From Clostridiaceae bacterium OM02-2AC (GTDB taxonomy: Bacteria > Bacillota_I > Bacilli_A > Erysipelotrichales > Erysipelotrichaceae), in assembly GCA_003481775.1 (NCBI GenBank), contig QULU01000003.1:58716-122715 (forward strand): a DNA stretch of 64,000 bases, given 5' to 3'. The notes under the pieces were generated by a model. It saw nothing but the letters and a program-made list of their open reading frames with translations, had not been told where the DNA came from and searched no databases. The first letter of the stretch is position 1; each line of letters begins with the position of its first letter. The position numbers and the translations under genes are program-made. Positions 27,101 through 35,017 of this stretch are shown one piece after another.

Positions 27101-27591
27101 TACGCAATCAATTCAATATGAAAATTGATATTCAGGAGTTGAAAAAGCAGATCCAGGATGACTATGTTCTGATGCTGCGTATACATCCTTTTGCTGTTAA
27201 AGGTCTGAAGGAAGATATGTTGGACGAATTTGTAATCAATGTAAGTAACTATCCAAGTGTTGAGGAGCTTTATCTTGCGTCTGATATTGTTATTACAGAT
27301 TACTCTTCAGTAATGTTTGATTACGCAATTCTAAATAGACCAATGCTGTTCTTCACGTATGATTTGGAAGATTACAGAGATACTCTGCGTGGATTTAACT
27401 TTGATTTTGTTGCAGAAGCACCAGGACCATTGTTAAAAACATCCGATGAGGTAATACAGAGTATTGTGAATATTGATAAAGTTGCTCAGGATCATGATGA
27501 GGCTCTGCAGAAATTCCGTAAGAAGTTCTGTGAGTATGAAAAAGGTACGGCATCCGAGCAGATTTATCAAAGGGTCATGCAAAATCAGTAA
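24139..27591 (+). CDS. Bifunctional GT2 glycosyltransferase / CDP-glycerol glycerophosphotransferase
   Basis: This 1150-residue protein is a fusion. The N-terminal ~220 residues are a GT2 domain (VSVIIPIYN near 5-13, MVDDGSTD, and the DXD-like FLDSDD near 90-95). The C-terminal ~390 residues are a TagF/TagB-like domain with MHGTPLKTLG near residues 887-896 and TDYSSVMFDY near 1053-1062. The long middle (about 230-760) has no family I recognise and may be a linker or carbohydrate-binding part. GAGGAGGAG precedes the ATG. Such a protein could both glycosylate and extend a glycerol phosphate polymer at the inner membrane face. The sugar is not predictable. Confidence 0.9.
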   Translation: MSAKYKVSVIIPIYNVAEYLEECLESMVRQTIDSLEVIMVDDGSTDISGVIAQEYAKNYDNFFYYLKENGGLGNARNYGIQFVHGDYIIFLDSDDIVPDGAYEAMYKKAIETGNDMVVGDVQRFNSRKIYNSGLHRKAFRDAYDKTSILETPQLIYDTTSWNKLIKFSFWKEHDFKFPEKILYEDIPVTMPLHFYANAVSVLNEIVYLWRERDGANKSITQNRTEMKNFTDRVKIMHMVDDFYNAHVSDDHALYMKDYKWMSVDLKLYIQEMLTADDEFIDYAMEVIREYMKDFRKDSFQDLQAIDRMKYHLIETGNKKRLLELLAYEKGAYRTLKIKRKKVNGEMHYIGDFPFHDFPEEYYDMTKELRLYPETRSLQQVYWNDNKLMVKGYSFIQRLTCSSKHAQQLKATLLNVATKESVSVPLTVCKANGVRGRHGLKVDKSNRKARYYNYKWSGFEIEIDFSRPEIQKIADGILKVELQYDREGIHTSFYAGGPVSGNDARPKYLNVKDTKVLPYYNLGYDLCLNCESIDVKVQQLTVTDRELIMQTQLSKQALICKSDDAVNELRVEQGNDMQTAVLDLNAFHADHGVIMAQGGKALSSNDLRLSRYAFTTDQLIRVYSDDAGYMNLAGEPHRSVLTSLYWVEEQIGMEVETRLCNADKLKNAYFELKGESSSLTMSPVSGKTNVQGSSVTVAAIIPIRDDAFTKNMVADKWKTYIVYEFEDGSVQKHTIAADAVAQLSRKPYNDYYYSVYPNMDLDMIVKVTRKWKWYESNKLRRKFVELFIYPMLRILPVRKKRIVFEGWWGQKFHCNPKAFYKYMDKEHPDYTCVWSLVDERTPIEGNGIRVRRKSLRYHYYMATSKYFVNNVNFMESFKKRKKQVEVQTMHGTPLKTLGLDVPGELPTEEARQKFIKKCSRWDYLVVQSSKAESITSSCYAFRKEFLKTGYPRNDVLFEKNNEKDIADIKKKLGISPEKKVIMYAPTWRVRNQFNMKIDIQELKKQIQDDYVLMLRIHPFAVKGLKEDMLDEFVINVSNYPSVEELYLASDIVITDYSSVMFDYAILNRPMLFFTYDLEDYRDTLRGFNFDFVAEAPGPLLKTSDEVIQSIVNIDKVAQDHDEALQKFRKKFCEYEKGTASEQIYQRVMQNQ

Positions 27592-27633
27592 ACATCAGGA
27601 TAAAGAATGTAATAGCCTGTCGTTTGAAAGTGA

Positions 27634-27665
27634 GAAGTCAGTGTCTATTGACACTGACTTCTTTA
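27634..27665 (+). terminator. Perfect 12-base-stem hairpin between two teichoic acid genes
   Basis: GAAGTCAGTGTC (27634-27645) pairs exactly with GACACTGACTTC (27650-27661) around a TATT loop, followed only by TTTACAT. It may be a partial terminator that lowers transcription of the downstream polymerase genes. Confidence 0.6.
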
Positions 27666-27767
27666 CATAATCTTCCAGTCACATTATGGTTGGGGGATGG
27701 TCTGTTAATCGTTACTGTGTTAAAATACAGTGGACAGACAGCTTATAAGAGCAGTAAGGAGATGCGT

Positions 27768-30356
27768 ATGACAAAAAGCGTAGATGTCAGTGTAATCGTA
27801 CCTGTATATAATGTTGAAAAATATATACGCGTCTGTTTGAACACGCTGGTTCATCAGACATTATCTAATATTGAAATCATTGTGGTAAACGACGGAACGA
27901 AGGATGACTCACAGAAAATTATTGATGAGTTTTCTTCTCTTTATCCGGATAAAATAATCGCATTAAAAAAAGAAAACGGTGGACTTTCCGACGCTAGAAA
28001 CTATGGTCTTGAGCATGCGAGTGGTACCTATGTTGGCTTTGTAGATAGCGATGACTATACCGATGTTGAGATGTATCAGAAGCTGTATGAGAAAGCGAGG
28101 CAGGAAAACGCGGATATTGTTGTTTGCGGATATTATGGCGTACAAGAACAAAGTGGGCAGTTTCGACATTTTCAAAAAGGAAATCTACAGGAATTTGACA
28201 AGAGCCTGCAGGAAAATCCCCGATTGCTGTATATGAACGCTACATATGCCTGGAATAAGCTATATCGACGTGAATTATTCATGAAAACCGGGATACGATA
28301 TCCAAAAGGCTGTCTGTATGAAGATATGGCGGTTACCTGGACTTTATTTCTACATGCGAATAAAATTTCAAAGGTTGATGAACCGTTATACTACTACATT
28401 CTGAAACGGGAGGGAGCAATTACTGCAACCTACAGCAGCAAGACATTACAAATGTTTCAGTCTATGGAAATGGTAAATATATATTATAAAAAGCAGAATG
28501 CTTTTGAACGATATCAGGATATTTTGTGTTTTCTTAATCTGAAGCATATGCTGTTGCGTTTTCAAGATTTTCCTGGGTATCATAATCTGTCTCTAAAAAG
28601 AGCTATGATCAAGACCGGATTTAATCACATGAACAGGAATTTTAAAAGCTGGAAAACCAACACTATCTTTTTTCAGGATGTATATAAGAATCGCAGAATT
28701 AAGCATATGGTGCCATATAAAGCTTTCTGGTATCTGTATATGTTTGTACCCAAAAGTGCACTCACCTGTATGAAGGCTGTCAAAAAAACAATGCGTAGCT
28801 GTAAGCGACTGGTAAGCAAGCGTTCCTATATTACAAGGTATGCCTATCACGCATATTGTAAAAAGTATTCGGTGATAAAGGGGCAGGCACTGATTGAATC
28901 CTTTCAGGGAAAAACCGTTTCAGATTCACCCTTCTATATCGCACAACAGCTTCAGAAACAGGTTGACAAAATATACATCGCAACAACTGAAAAAAATAGA
29001 CAGGAGCATGAACAGTTGCTGAAGGAGCACGGACTTGAGAATGCCATACTTGTTCCTGTTTACAGCAAAGCATATCAAATGGCTCTGGCAACCAGTGAAA
29101 TCCTTGTTAATAATGTTACATTTCCACCATACTTCATCAGAAGAGATGAACAGGTGTACCTGAATACCTGGCATGGAACACCATGGAAAACATTAGGTAA
29201 GAAAATGAAAAACGGTATTCAGGATATGAGCAATATACAGCGGAACTTTCTGCAAAGCAGTATGCTTCTGTTTCCAAATGTATTTACCGAACAGAGGATG
29301 ATGGAAGACTATAATCTGACAAATTTATTTACCGGGCTATCCTATACAGCAGAATATCCTCGCAATCTTGTGTTCCATGAACATGAGAAAACGACAGCTA
29401 TTAAAAAACGATATGGCTCAGAAAATATGGAAATGATTGCCTATATGCCGACATGGAGGGGCGTTACAAGTACTGCACTGGAAATAGCCGGTTATGCAGA
29501 AGAATTGAAAAAGATATTGCAGGCATTGGATGAAATTTTAGATGATCGTCAGATGCTTTATGTCAATCTGCATTCTCTTGTAAAAGATGTGATACCGATT
29601 CAAGGGTATCAGCATATACGTTCCTTTCCTGAAGGCGTAGATAATTATGAATTTCTGATGGGGTGCGATATGTTGATAACAGATTACTCCAGTGTGCTGT
29701 TTGACTTTGCACTGACAAAGAGACCTGTCATATTATTTGTTTATGATGCTGAAGAATATGCTAGAGATCGTGGTATGTATTTTTCGGTTGACGATCTTCC
29801 ATTTGTAAAGGCGGCATCATTAAAACAGCTTCAGCAATATATTACAAAAGAGAAAGCAGTGGAGATCAGTAAAGACGCATGGAAAGCATATGCGGATGTA
29901 TTTGAATCAAAAGCCGTTTTTGATCCTGCTGTATGCCTGAAGAAGGTACCTGTGGATTCCACTATCGATTTTGCTGATAATAAAAATAAAGAGCGTACAG
30001 TGTACTTTATACCGAAAATAAAGCGGCTACAGGATATCCGATATTTAAAGGAAGCTGCGAAGGATCGTAGTGCAATAGCAGTTATGGATCGTCAGGATTT
30101 CACTCCACTTACGCAAAAGCTGCTGTATCAGGAATTTCATGAATGCCTTGATTATATCGTGATGGATGTTCGTATGCAGTTATCGCTTAAAGAAGAACTT
30201 AAGAGACTATTGCACAGATTTCTTGGGATGGAGGCATATCGCCGCGAATTTCATCGAATTTTACCAAATATTAAGGTGAAGGAATGTGTTGATTACAAGA
30301 AAAGCAGATATACACTTGGTATGAAGAAATATATTGATTCACAGAACAGGAGATGA
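27768..30356 (+). CDS. GT2 glycosyltransferase fused to CDP-glycerol glycerophosphotransferase
   Basis: This is a second fusion, 862 residues. The GT2 domain is at the N-terminus (VSVIVPVYN near 7-15, VVNDGTKDD near 36-44, FVDSDDYTD near 92-100). The glycerophosphotransferase domain follows, with WHGTPWKTLG near residues 468-477 and TDYSSVLFDFAL near 637-648. The last 150 residues have no recognised domain. The ATG at 27768 has AAGGAG seven bases upstream; the open frame runs back to 27624 but that part overlaps a hairpin and is not conserved-looking. It probably works with the previous gene on the same polymer. A paralogous origin with 24139-27591 is likely from the shared domain order. Confidence 0.9.
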   Translation: MTKSVDVSVIVPVYNVEKYIRVCLNTLVHQTLSNIEIIVVNDGTKDDSQKIIDEFSSLYPDKIIALKKENGGLSDARNYGLEHASGTYVGFVDSDDYTDVEMYQKLYEKARQENADIVVCGYYGVQEQSGQFRHFQKGNLQEFDKSLQENPRLLYMNATYAWNKLYRRELFMKTGIRYPKGCLYEDMAVTWTLFLHANKISKVDEPLYYYILKREGAITATYSSKTLQMFQSMEMVNIYYKKQNAFERYQDILCFLNLKHMLLRFQDFPGYHNLSLKRAMIKTGFNHMNRNFKSWKTNTIFFQDVYKNRRIKHMVPYKAFWYLYMFVPKSALTCMKAVKKTMRSCKRLVSKRSYITRYAYHAYCKKYSVIKGQALIESFQGKTVSDSPFYIAQQLQKQVDKIYIATTEKNRQEHEQLLKEHGLENAILVPVYSKAYQMALATSEILVNNVTFPPYFIRRDEQVYLNTWHGTPWKTLGKKMKNGIQDMSNIQRNFLQSSMLLFPNVFTEQRMMEDYNLTNLFTGLSYTAEYPRNLVFHEHEKTTAIKKRYGSENMEMIAYMPTWRGVTSTALEIAGYAEELKKILQALDEILDDRQMLYVNLHSLVKDVIPIQGYQHIRSFPEGVDNYEFLMGCDMLITDYSSVLFDFALTKRPVILFVYDAEEYARDRGMYFSVDDLPFVKAASLKQLQQYITKEKAVEISKDAWKAYADVFESKAVFDPAVCLKKVPVDSTIDFADNKNKERTVYFIPKIKRLQDIRYLKEAAKDRSAIAVMDRQDFTPLTQKLLYQEFHECLDYIVMDVRMQLSLKEELKRLLHRFLGMEAYRREFHRILPNIKVKECVDYKKSRYTLGMKKYIDSQNRR

Positions 30357-30360
30357 GGAC

Positions 30361-31461
30361 ATGGGATTAAAAAAGCTTATTCTCCATACGGTATTATGGT
30401 TTTTTTATCAACTGGCAAAGTGCCTGCCAGTCAGACAAAATAGAATCACCTTTGTAACACTAACCTCGCAAATACTTACGGGTGATTTCAAACTTTTGGA
30501 TGCTGAACTTAAGCAATATTCGGATATTGAAATACGTTATATTCTCACAAAGTTTGAAAAGACGATGAAAGGTGATTTATTATATTTCCTGAATTGTATA
30601 AAACAGGTATTTATTATCAATACAAGCAAAGTAGTTATTTTAAACGATAACAATTATGTGGTTTCTCATTTCAAACGACCACAGGTCAGGGTGCTTCAGG
30701 TATGGCATGCATGCGGTGCTGTAAAGAAGTTTGGTAATGAAATTGATAGACAGTATGAGATAAAAAACTATGATTTTGTTCTTTCTACAAGCGATGAGTG
30801 GAAACCGGTATATGCGAAAGCATTTGGTGTAAATGAGCATCAGGTGCTACCGTTAGGAATACCACGGACTGATGCTCTTTTTTCAAAGGAATGCAGGCTT
30901 GCATATAAAAATGAACTACTGGAAAAATACCCTGTACTGCGGGGGAAGTATGTACTCCTCTATACTCCAACCTTTCGAGGTAATATCATAAAGGGGCTGC
31001 GACATGTGGACTTAGATCTTTCATCACTGATTGACAAGCTACCAGACCATTATGTTGTTATGTATAAGATGCATCCTTTGCTGCGTGATGTCAGTCTTGG
31101 GAGTGGTGAGCGAATTCTGAATGTTACAGATGAAGAACTGAATCATCTGTATACAGTAGCAGATTGCCTGATTACTGATTACTCTTCTATTTTGTTTGAC
31201 TTTTCAATTATGGAGAAAAAAGTCATTCTCTATACACCTGATCTTGCAGAATATGGAGAAACACTAGGTTTCAACATAGATTTGAAATCGATACCCTTTC
31301 CGGTATGTCAGACAGCAGAGAGCCTGATGGAAGAGCTTTGTACAAAAGAATATGATAAGAAATCCATAAAAGCATTTAAGGATACGTATTTTATGTATCA
31401 GGATGGAGAAAGTACGAAAAGAGTCAGCAGCTTTATTTATCAACAGCTGAAAAAATCATGA
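30361..31461 (+). CDS. CDP-glycerol glycerophosphotransferase (TagB/TagF type)
   Basis: A single-domain enzyme of 366 residues with WHACGAVKKFG near residues 115-125 (the HxxG-type catalytic His in place of HGT), YKMHPLL near 237-243 and TDYSSILFDF near 276-285. The N-terminal 25 residues are amphipathic or hydrophobic, consistent with membrane attachment as in TagF. Its size fits either a primase (TagB, first glycerol phosphate) or a short polymerase. It begins four bases after the previous stop, and GGAGATGAGG lies just upstream, so it is coupled to the preceding gene. A terminator follows. Confidence 0.9.
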   Translation: MGLKKLILHTVLWFFYQLAKCLPVRQNRITFVTLTSQILTGDFKLLDAELKQYSDIEIRYILTKFEKTMKGDLLYFLNCIKQVFIINTSKVVILNDNNYVVSHFKRPQVRVLQVWHACGAVKKFGNEIDRQYEIKNYDFVLSTSDEWKPVYAKAFGVNEHQVLPLGIPRTDALFSKECRLAYKNELLEKYPVLRGKYVLLYTPTFRGNIIKGLRHVDLDLSSLIDKLPDHYVVMYKMHPLLRDVSLGSGERILNVTDEELNHLYTVADCLITDYSSILFDFSIMEKKVILYTPDLAEYGETLGFNIDLKSIPFPVCQTAESLMEELCTKEYDKKSIKAFKDTYFMYQDGESTKRVSSFIYQQLKKS

Positions 31462-31469
31462 GTTATATA

Positions 31470-31512
31470 CGAAGGAGTAATTGAAGATTTTTCTTATATT
31501 ATTCCTTCTTTC
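31470..31512 (+). terminator. Rho-independent terminator of the teichoic acid operon
   Basis: GAAGGAGTAAT near 31471 pairs with ATTATTCCTTC ending near 31510, with an AT-rich loop and trailing Ts. Confidence 0.65.
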
Positions 31513-31554
31513 ATATTATTGTACCGTTAGGCATCTAAAAAAATACGATGAAAT

Positions 31555-31607
31555 TTAAGAATATTTAAGGAAAAAAAGGAAAGCCGTAATTCATAGAATG
31601 ATATAAT
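31555..31607 (+). promoter_or_regulatory. TTAAGA direct-repeat box and promoter of the yfhO-like gene
   Basis: TTAAGA (31555-31560) and TTAAGG (31565-31570) repeat with a 10-base period. TATAAT with a TG extension (TGATATAAT, ending 31607) lies 31 bases downstream of the box. The same repeat occurs at 34246, 36937 and 38580, so it is probably bound by the response regulator at 34316. Confidence 0.6.
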
Positions 31608-31652
31608 CATAGAGGTTAATAATAGTAAAGAATTAGAGAAAGTTGGAATGCA

Positions 31653-34199
31653 ATGAAAAAAAATGATATACGTAATATGGCAGTATTGGGAATACTCATT
31701 GTTCTGATAACAGGTGTTCTCTTTATGCAACTGCAAAGTAAACAGCTTGTATATGGTTCCATAACGGACTGGCTGAGTCAGCATGTGGCATTTGCAGACT
31801 ATTTCCGTGAGAATTTTTATCAAACAGGACAGCTGTATCCGGATTTTTCATTACAGCTTGGAGCCGGTCAGAATATGGCAGAGTTTATTTATTATGGGCT
31901 GCTGCGACCGGAGATATTGCTGTCTTATGCGTTCCCGATGATCAAGATGTCTACCTATATTATGATCAGCAGCATTGCTCTCACAATCACAAGCACGGAA
32001 TTGTTTTATTACTGGATACGGAAACAAAACATTTCTCAACAGGCTGCATTTTTTGCTTCGGTTATTTTTTTATGTGCAGGTCCCATGCTGTTTCATACGC
32101 ATAAGCATGTGATGTTTATCAACTATATGCCATGGCTTATACTGACGTTTATCGGAATCCAACGTTATCTTCAAAAAAAGAAAAGCGCTCTTATGATTAT
32201 CGGTATTGTACTGATGATTCTGGAAAGCTATTTCTACAGCGTTAGTTCTCTCTTTATGTGTGGTATCTATGCAATATATGAAATCCTGCGAATGCAGAAA
32301 AAAATTGATTATCTGGAGTCTTTTAAAACCATAGGAAAGCTGCTGGGACAAGTGCTTATCGGTGTAGGCATCAGCTGTTTCATTCTCCTTCCAACGGTAA
32401 TCATGATGTTCAGTCATACCAGAGAAGCAATCCAATCCCCTACACTTATGGAGTTGTTGAAGCCGGACATGGATATCAGCGCACTCACCTATACCGGATT
32501 CAGATCCAATGCGTATTCTGCGGGTATGTGTGTGATTGCCTGGGCAGCTATGGTATATTTTATTTTCAGAAATTCCAAAGAAAAACGAGCTCTCGGTATC
32601 ATGACTCTACTGATTACTGTCCTACCATTGTTTTGTTACCTCCTAAATGGTTTGCAGTATGTACGGGAAAAGTCTTTGATTCCTATGATTCCACTTATTG
32701 GCTATATGTTAGCAGAAATGCTGTCAGAAATGGAAAATAAACCATCTCGCAGGCTGCTTTGGATCTTACCGTTTTTATTTCTTCCTTATTTCTTTATTGA
32801 ATTGGAAAAGCTGAAGCTTCTGTACTTAATAGACGCATTCTTTTGTTCAGGGATTTTTATATTATATACGGGTACAAGAAAAAAATATATTTTCGGCATA
32901 TATCTGCTGTTTCCTTTGCTTTTAACAATACCAACAAATAAAGTTGAGAATTTCGTAAAGCAATCACAACTTGCAAAATTTGAGAATGCGGATAAAAAAA
33001 CACAGGTTAAAGCTGTGCTGGATCAGGATTCTTCTCTTTATCGCTTTGATGACCTTCATTATGCTTTACGTACATGTAATCAGGTTCTGGATAGCAGAAT
33101 GTATAAAACATCTCTGTATTCTTCAAACCGAAATCAGGACTATTCCTATTTTACGGATAAGGTGATGGGAATGCCGGGACCAAGCACGAATAATGCAACC
33201 ATCACCGCAGAAAAAAATTCTTTCTTTCAGTCAATGATGTCTGTTAAGTATCTTTATGGAAAGGGTACTGTTCCATTGCATTACAACATCCTGTCCGGTG
33301 ATAAAAACGGCTATGTAGCTGTTAATGAGAATGTATTGCCGATGGGATACGCAACATCAGAATTGTTATCCAAACAGCAATTTCAAGAACTGAAATATCC
33401 TTATTCTATGGAAGCCGTATATAACAATGCGGTTATTGAAAGAGCTGAAGTGAAAGAGTGGAAGAGCAGTCTACAGGAAGTGCAACTTTCATATAAGCTT
33501 TTGCACATGGATGATTCTGTTACTGTGAAGAAAGTTGAAAATGGCTATCAACTGACAGTAAGTAAAAAAAGCACGATAAACTTACGATTGGATCAAAGCA
33601 TTGACGAGCAGTTGCTTATTTTGGATCTTCCGATTACTGAAATTCAAAAACCGTCGAGAACAGTTGTTGGTATCGAAATTAACGGCATTGTGAACAAGCG
33701 AGGTTCAAACAGTGATTTATATGGAAACAATAGAAATAATTTTCGTTATGTTCTGGATAGAAACAAGCCATGGAGAGATATCACTTTAAAATTGGAGAAA
33801 GGGGCTTACACAATTCAAAATCCCAAGGCATACCTTATGGATGACAATGTCTTAACAGAGCGAAATAAGAGCATAGATGCATTAAAAGGTGAGCGTATGT
33901 CAGGTAATAATGTATTAAAGGGAGAAATAGACGTTAGAGATGACGGTTATTTTGTAACCTCTATTCCATTTGATAAGGGATTTACTGTGCGTTTGGATAA
34001 CAAAGAAATAGCATATGAAAAAGTAAATACAGCATTCGTTGGATTTCCGATAAAGAAAGGACATCATAGTGTAGAAATAACATATCAAATGCCAGGGAAA
34101 AGCGCTGGAATTATGATCAGCATACTCTCTTTGCTGATAGCTATAGCACTTTATCTGAAACGGAAAGTATCCATGCAGCGTTTGAAACATAAGAAATAG
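31653..34199 (+). CDS. YfhO family membrane glycosyltransferase
   Basis: A polytopic protein of 848 residues with about a dozen membrane segments in its first 430 residues, a large extracytoplasmic part (about 435-810), and one last membrane segment near 820-840. The first loop, SITDWLSQHVAFADYFRENF with LQLGAGQNMAEFIYYG behind it, fits the YfhO family. YfhO-type GT-C enzymes transfer a sugar from undecaprenyl phosphate onto teichoic acid outside the cell (YfhO of Bacillus, GtlB of Listeria). The matching GT2 and GtrA genes lie at 37152-38519. It stands as a single transcription unit with a TTAAGA box in its promoter. Confidence 0.85.
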   Translation: MKKNDIRNMAVLGILIVLITGVLFMQLQSKQLVYGSITDWLSQHVAFADYFRENFYQTGQLYPDFSLQLGAGQNMAEFIYYGLLRPEILLSYAFPMIKMSTYIMISSIALTITSTELFYYWIRKQNISQQAAFFASVIFLCAGPMLFHTHKHVMFINYMPWLILTFIGIQRYLQKKKSALMIIGIVLMILESYFYSVSSLFMCGIYAIYEILRMQKKIDYLESFKTIGKLLGQVLIGVGISCFILLPTVIMMFSHTREAIQSPTLMELLKPDMDISALTYTGFRSNAYSAGMCVIAWAAMVYFIFRNSKEKRALGIMTLLITVLPLFCYLLNGLQYVREKSLIPMIPLIGYMLAEMLSEMENKPSRRLLWILPFLFLPYFFIELEKLKLLYLIDAFFCSGIFILYTGTRKKYIFGIYLLFPLLLTIPTNKVENFVKQSQLAKFENADKKTQVKAVLDQDSSLYRFDDLHYALRTCNQVLDSRMYKTSLYSSNRNQDYSYFTDKVMGMPGPSTNNATITAEKNSFFQSMMSVKYLYGKGTVPLHYNILSGDKNGYVAVNENVLPMGYATSELLSKQQFQELKYPYSMEAVYNNAVIERAEVKEWKSSLQEVQLSYKLLHMDDSVTVKKVENGYQLTVSKKSTINLRLDQSIDEQLLILDLPITEIQKPSRTVVGIEINGIVNKRGSNSDLYGNNRNNFRYVLDRNKPWRDITLKLEKGAYTIQNPKAYLMDDNVLTERNKSIDALKGERMSGNNVLKGEIDVRDDGYFVTSIPFDKGFTVRLDNKEIAYEKVNTAFVGFPIKKGHHSVEITYQMPGKSAGIMISILSLLIAIALYLKRKVSMQRLKHKK

Positions 34200-34206
34200 A
34201 AGAAGA

Positions 34207-34240
34207 AACAGGTCAGTGACAAAACACAGATCTGTTTTTC
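34207..34240 (+). terminator. Rho-independent terminator
   Basis: AACAGGTC (34207-34214) pairs with GATCTGTT (34229-34236) with one G-U pair, followed by five Ts in all. Confidence 0.65.
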
Positions 34241-34245
34241 ATATA

Positions 34246-34294
34246 TAAAGAAATCTTAAAAAATCCTCGTCCTATTCGAAAAGTTCTGTATACT
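34246..34294 (+). promoter_or_regulatory. TTAAGA-type box upstream of the two-component operon
   Basis: TAAAGA (34246-34251) and TTAAAA (34256-34261) repeat at a 10-base period, the weakest copy of the set. TATACT (34289-34294) is the likely -10. The position suggests autoregulation. Confidence 0.55.
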
Positions 34295-34315
34295 TATAGG
34301 TAAGAGGTGATACAT

Positions 34316-35017
34316 ATGGAACAGTCCCGTATTCTTGTTGTAGATGATGATAAGGAAATCCGTGAAATTATCCGTGTTCTGCTTACGCAGGAAGGGTATG
34401 ATGTTTCAGAAGCGAGAAACGGTAGAGAAGCATTGGAGTATATGAACGAACATATTGATTTATACATTTTGGATATCATGATGCCCTACATGGATGGATA
34501 TGAGCTGTGTGAAAAGATTCGTAAACAAAGTAATGCACCAATTTTGTTTCTAACAGCGAAAGGTACACAGAAAGATAAAGCGCAGGGCTTCTTTAAGGGG
34601 GCGGATGATTATCTTGCCAAACCGTTTTCCTATTCAGAATTATTGGTGCGTGTAAAAGCGATGCTGCGCCGCTTTATGGTCTATCAGGGAAAGCAGGCGG
34701 AAATAGAGAAGCGTTATCGTATCCTTCAAATCAGGGATATTCGCATTGAAGAACGCGATGAGGCAGTATATGTAAAAGGAGAGAAGATCGCAATGACAGA
34801 TCTGGAATATCAGCTTTTACATTTCATGGCTACACACAGGAACCAGACATTTTCTGCAGAGGAATTATTCGTATCTGTATGGAACGAGCCTTATTTCACA
34901 TCTGCAAATAATACCCTCATGGTGCATATCCGAAACGTCAGAAAGAAGATAGAAGAGGATGCCAAAAATCCGAAATATATTAAGACGATATGGGGAAAGG
35001 GGTATCGCTTTGAATAA
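34316..35017 (+). CDS. OmpR/PhoB family response regulator
   Basis: A 233-residue regulator with an N-terminal receiver domain (acidic pocket DDDKE near residues 10-14, phosphoacceptor Asp53 in YILDIMMPYMDG, Lys in YLAKPFSY near 103) and a C-terminal winged helix with the trans-activation loop and the typical closing IKTIWGKGYRFE. The ATG at 34316 follows AGAGGTGA. It overlaps the kinase gene by 8 bases. The TTAAGA-N4-TTAAGA repeats in four nearby promoters have the geometry expected for a dimeric OmpR-type protein, so this regulator is the obvious candidate to bind them. Confidence 0.95.
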   Translation: MEQSRILVVDDDKEIREIIRVLLTQEGYDVSEARNGREALEYMNEHIDLYILDIMMPYMDGYELCEKIRKQSNAPILFLTAKGTQKDKAQGFFKGADDYLAKPFSYSELLVRVKAMLRRFMVYQGKQAEIEKRYRILQIRDIRIEERDEAVYVKGEKIAMTDLEYQLLHFMATHRNQTFSAEELFVSVWNEPYFTSANNTLMVHIRNVRKKIEEDAKNPKYIKTIWGKGYRFE

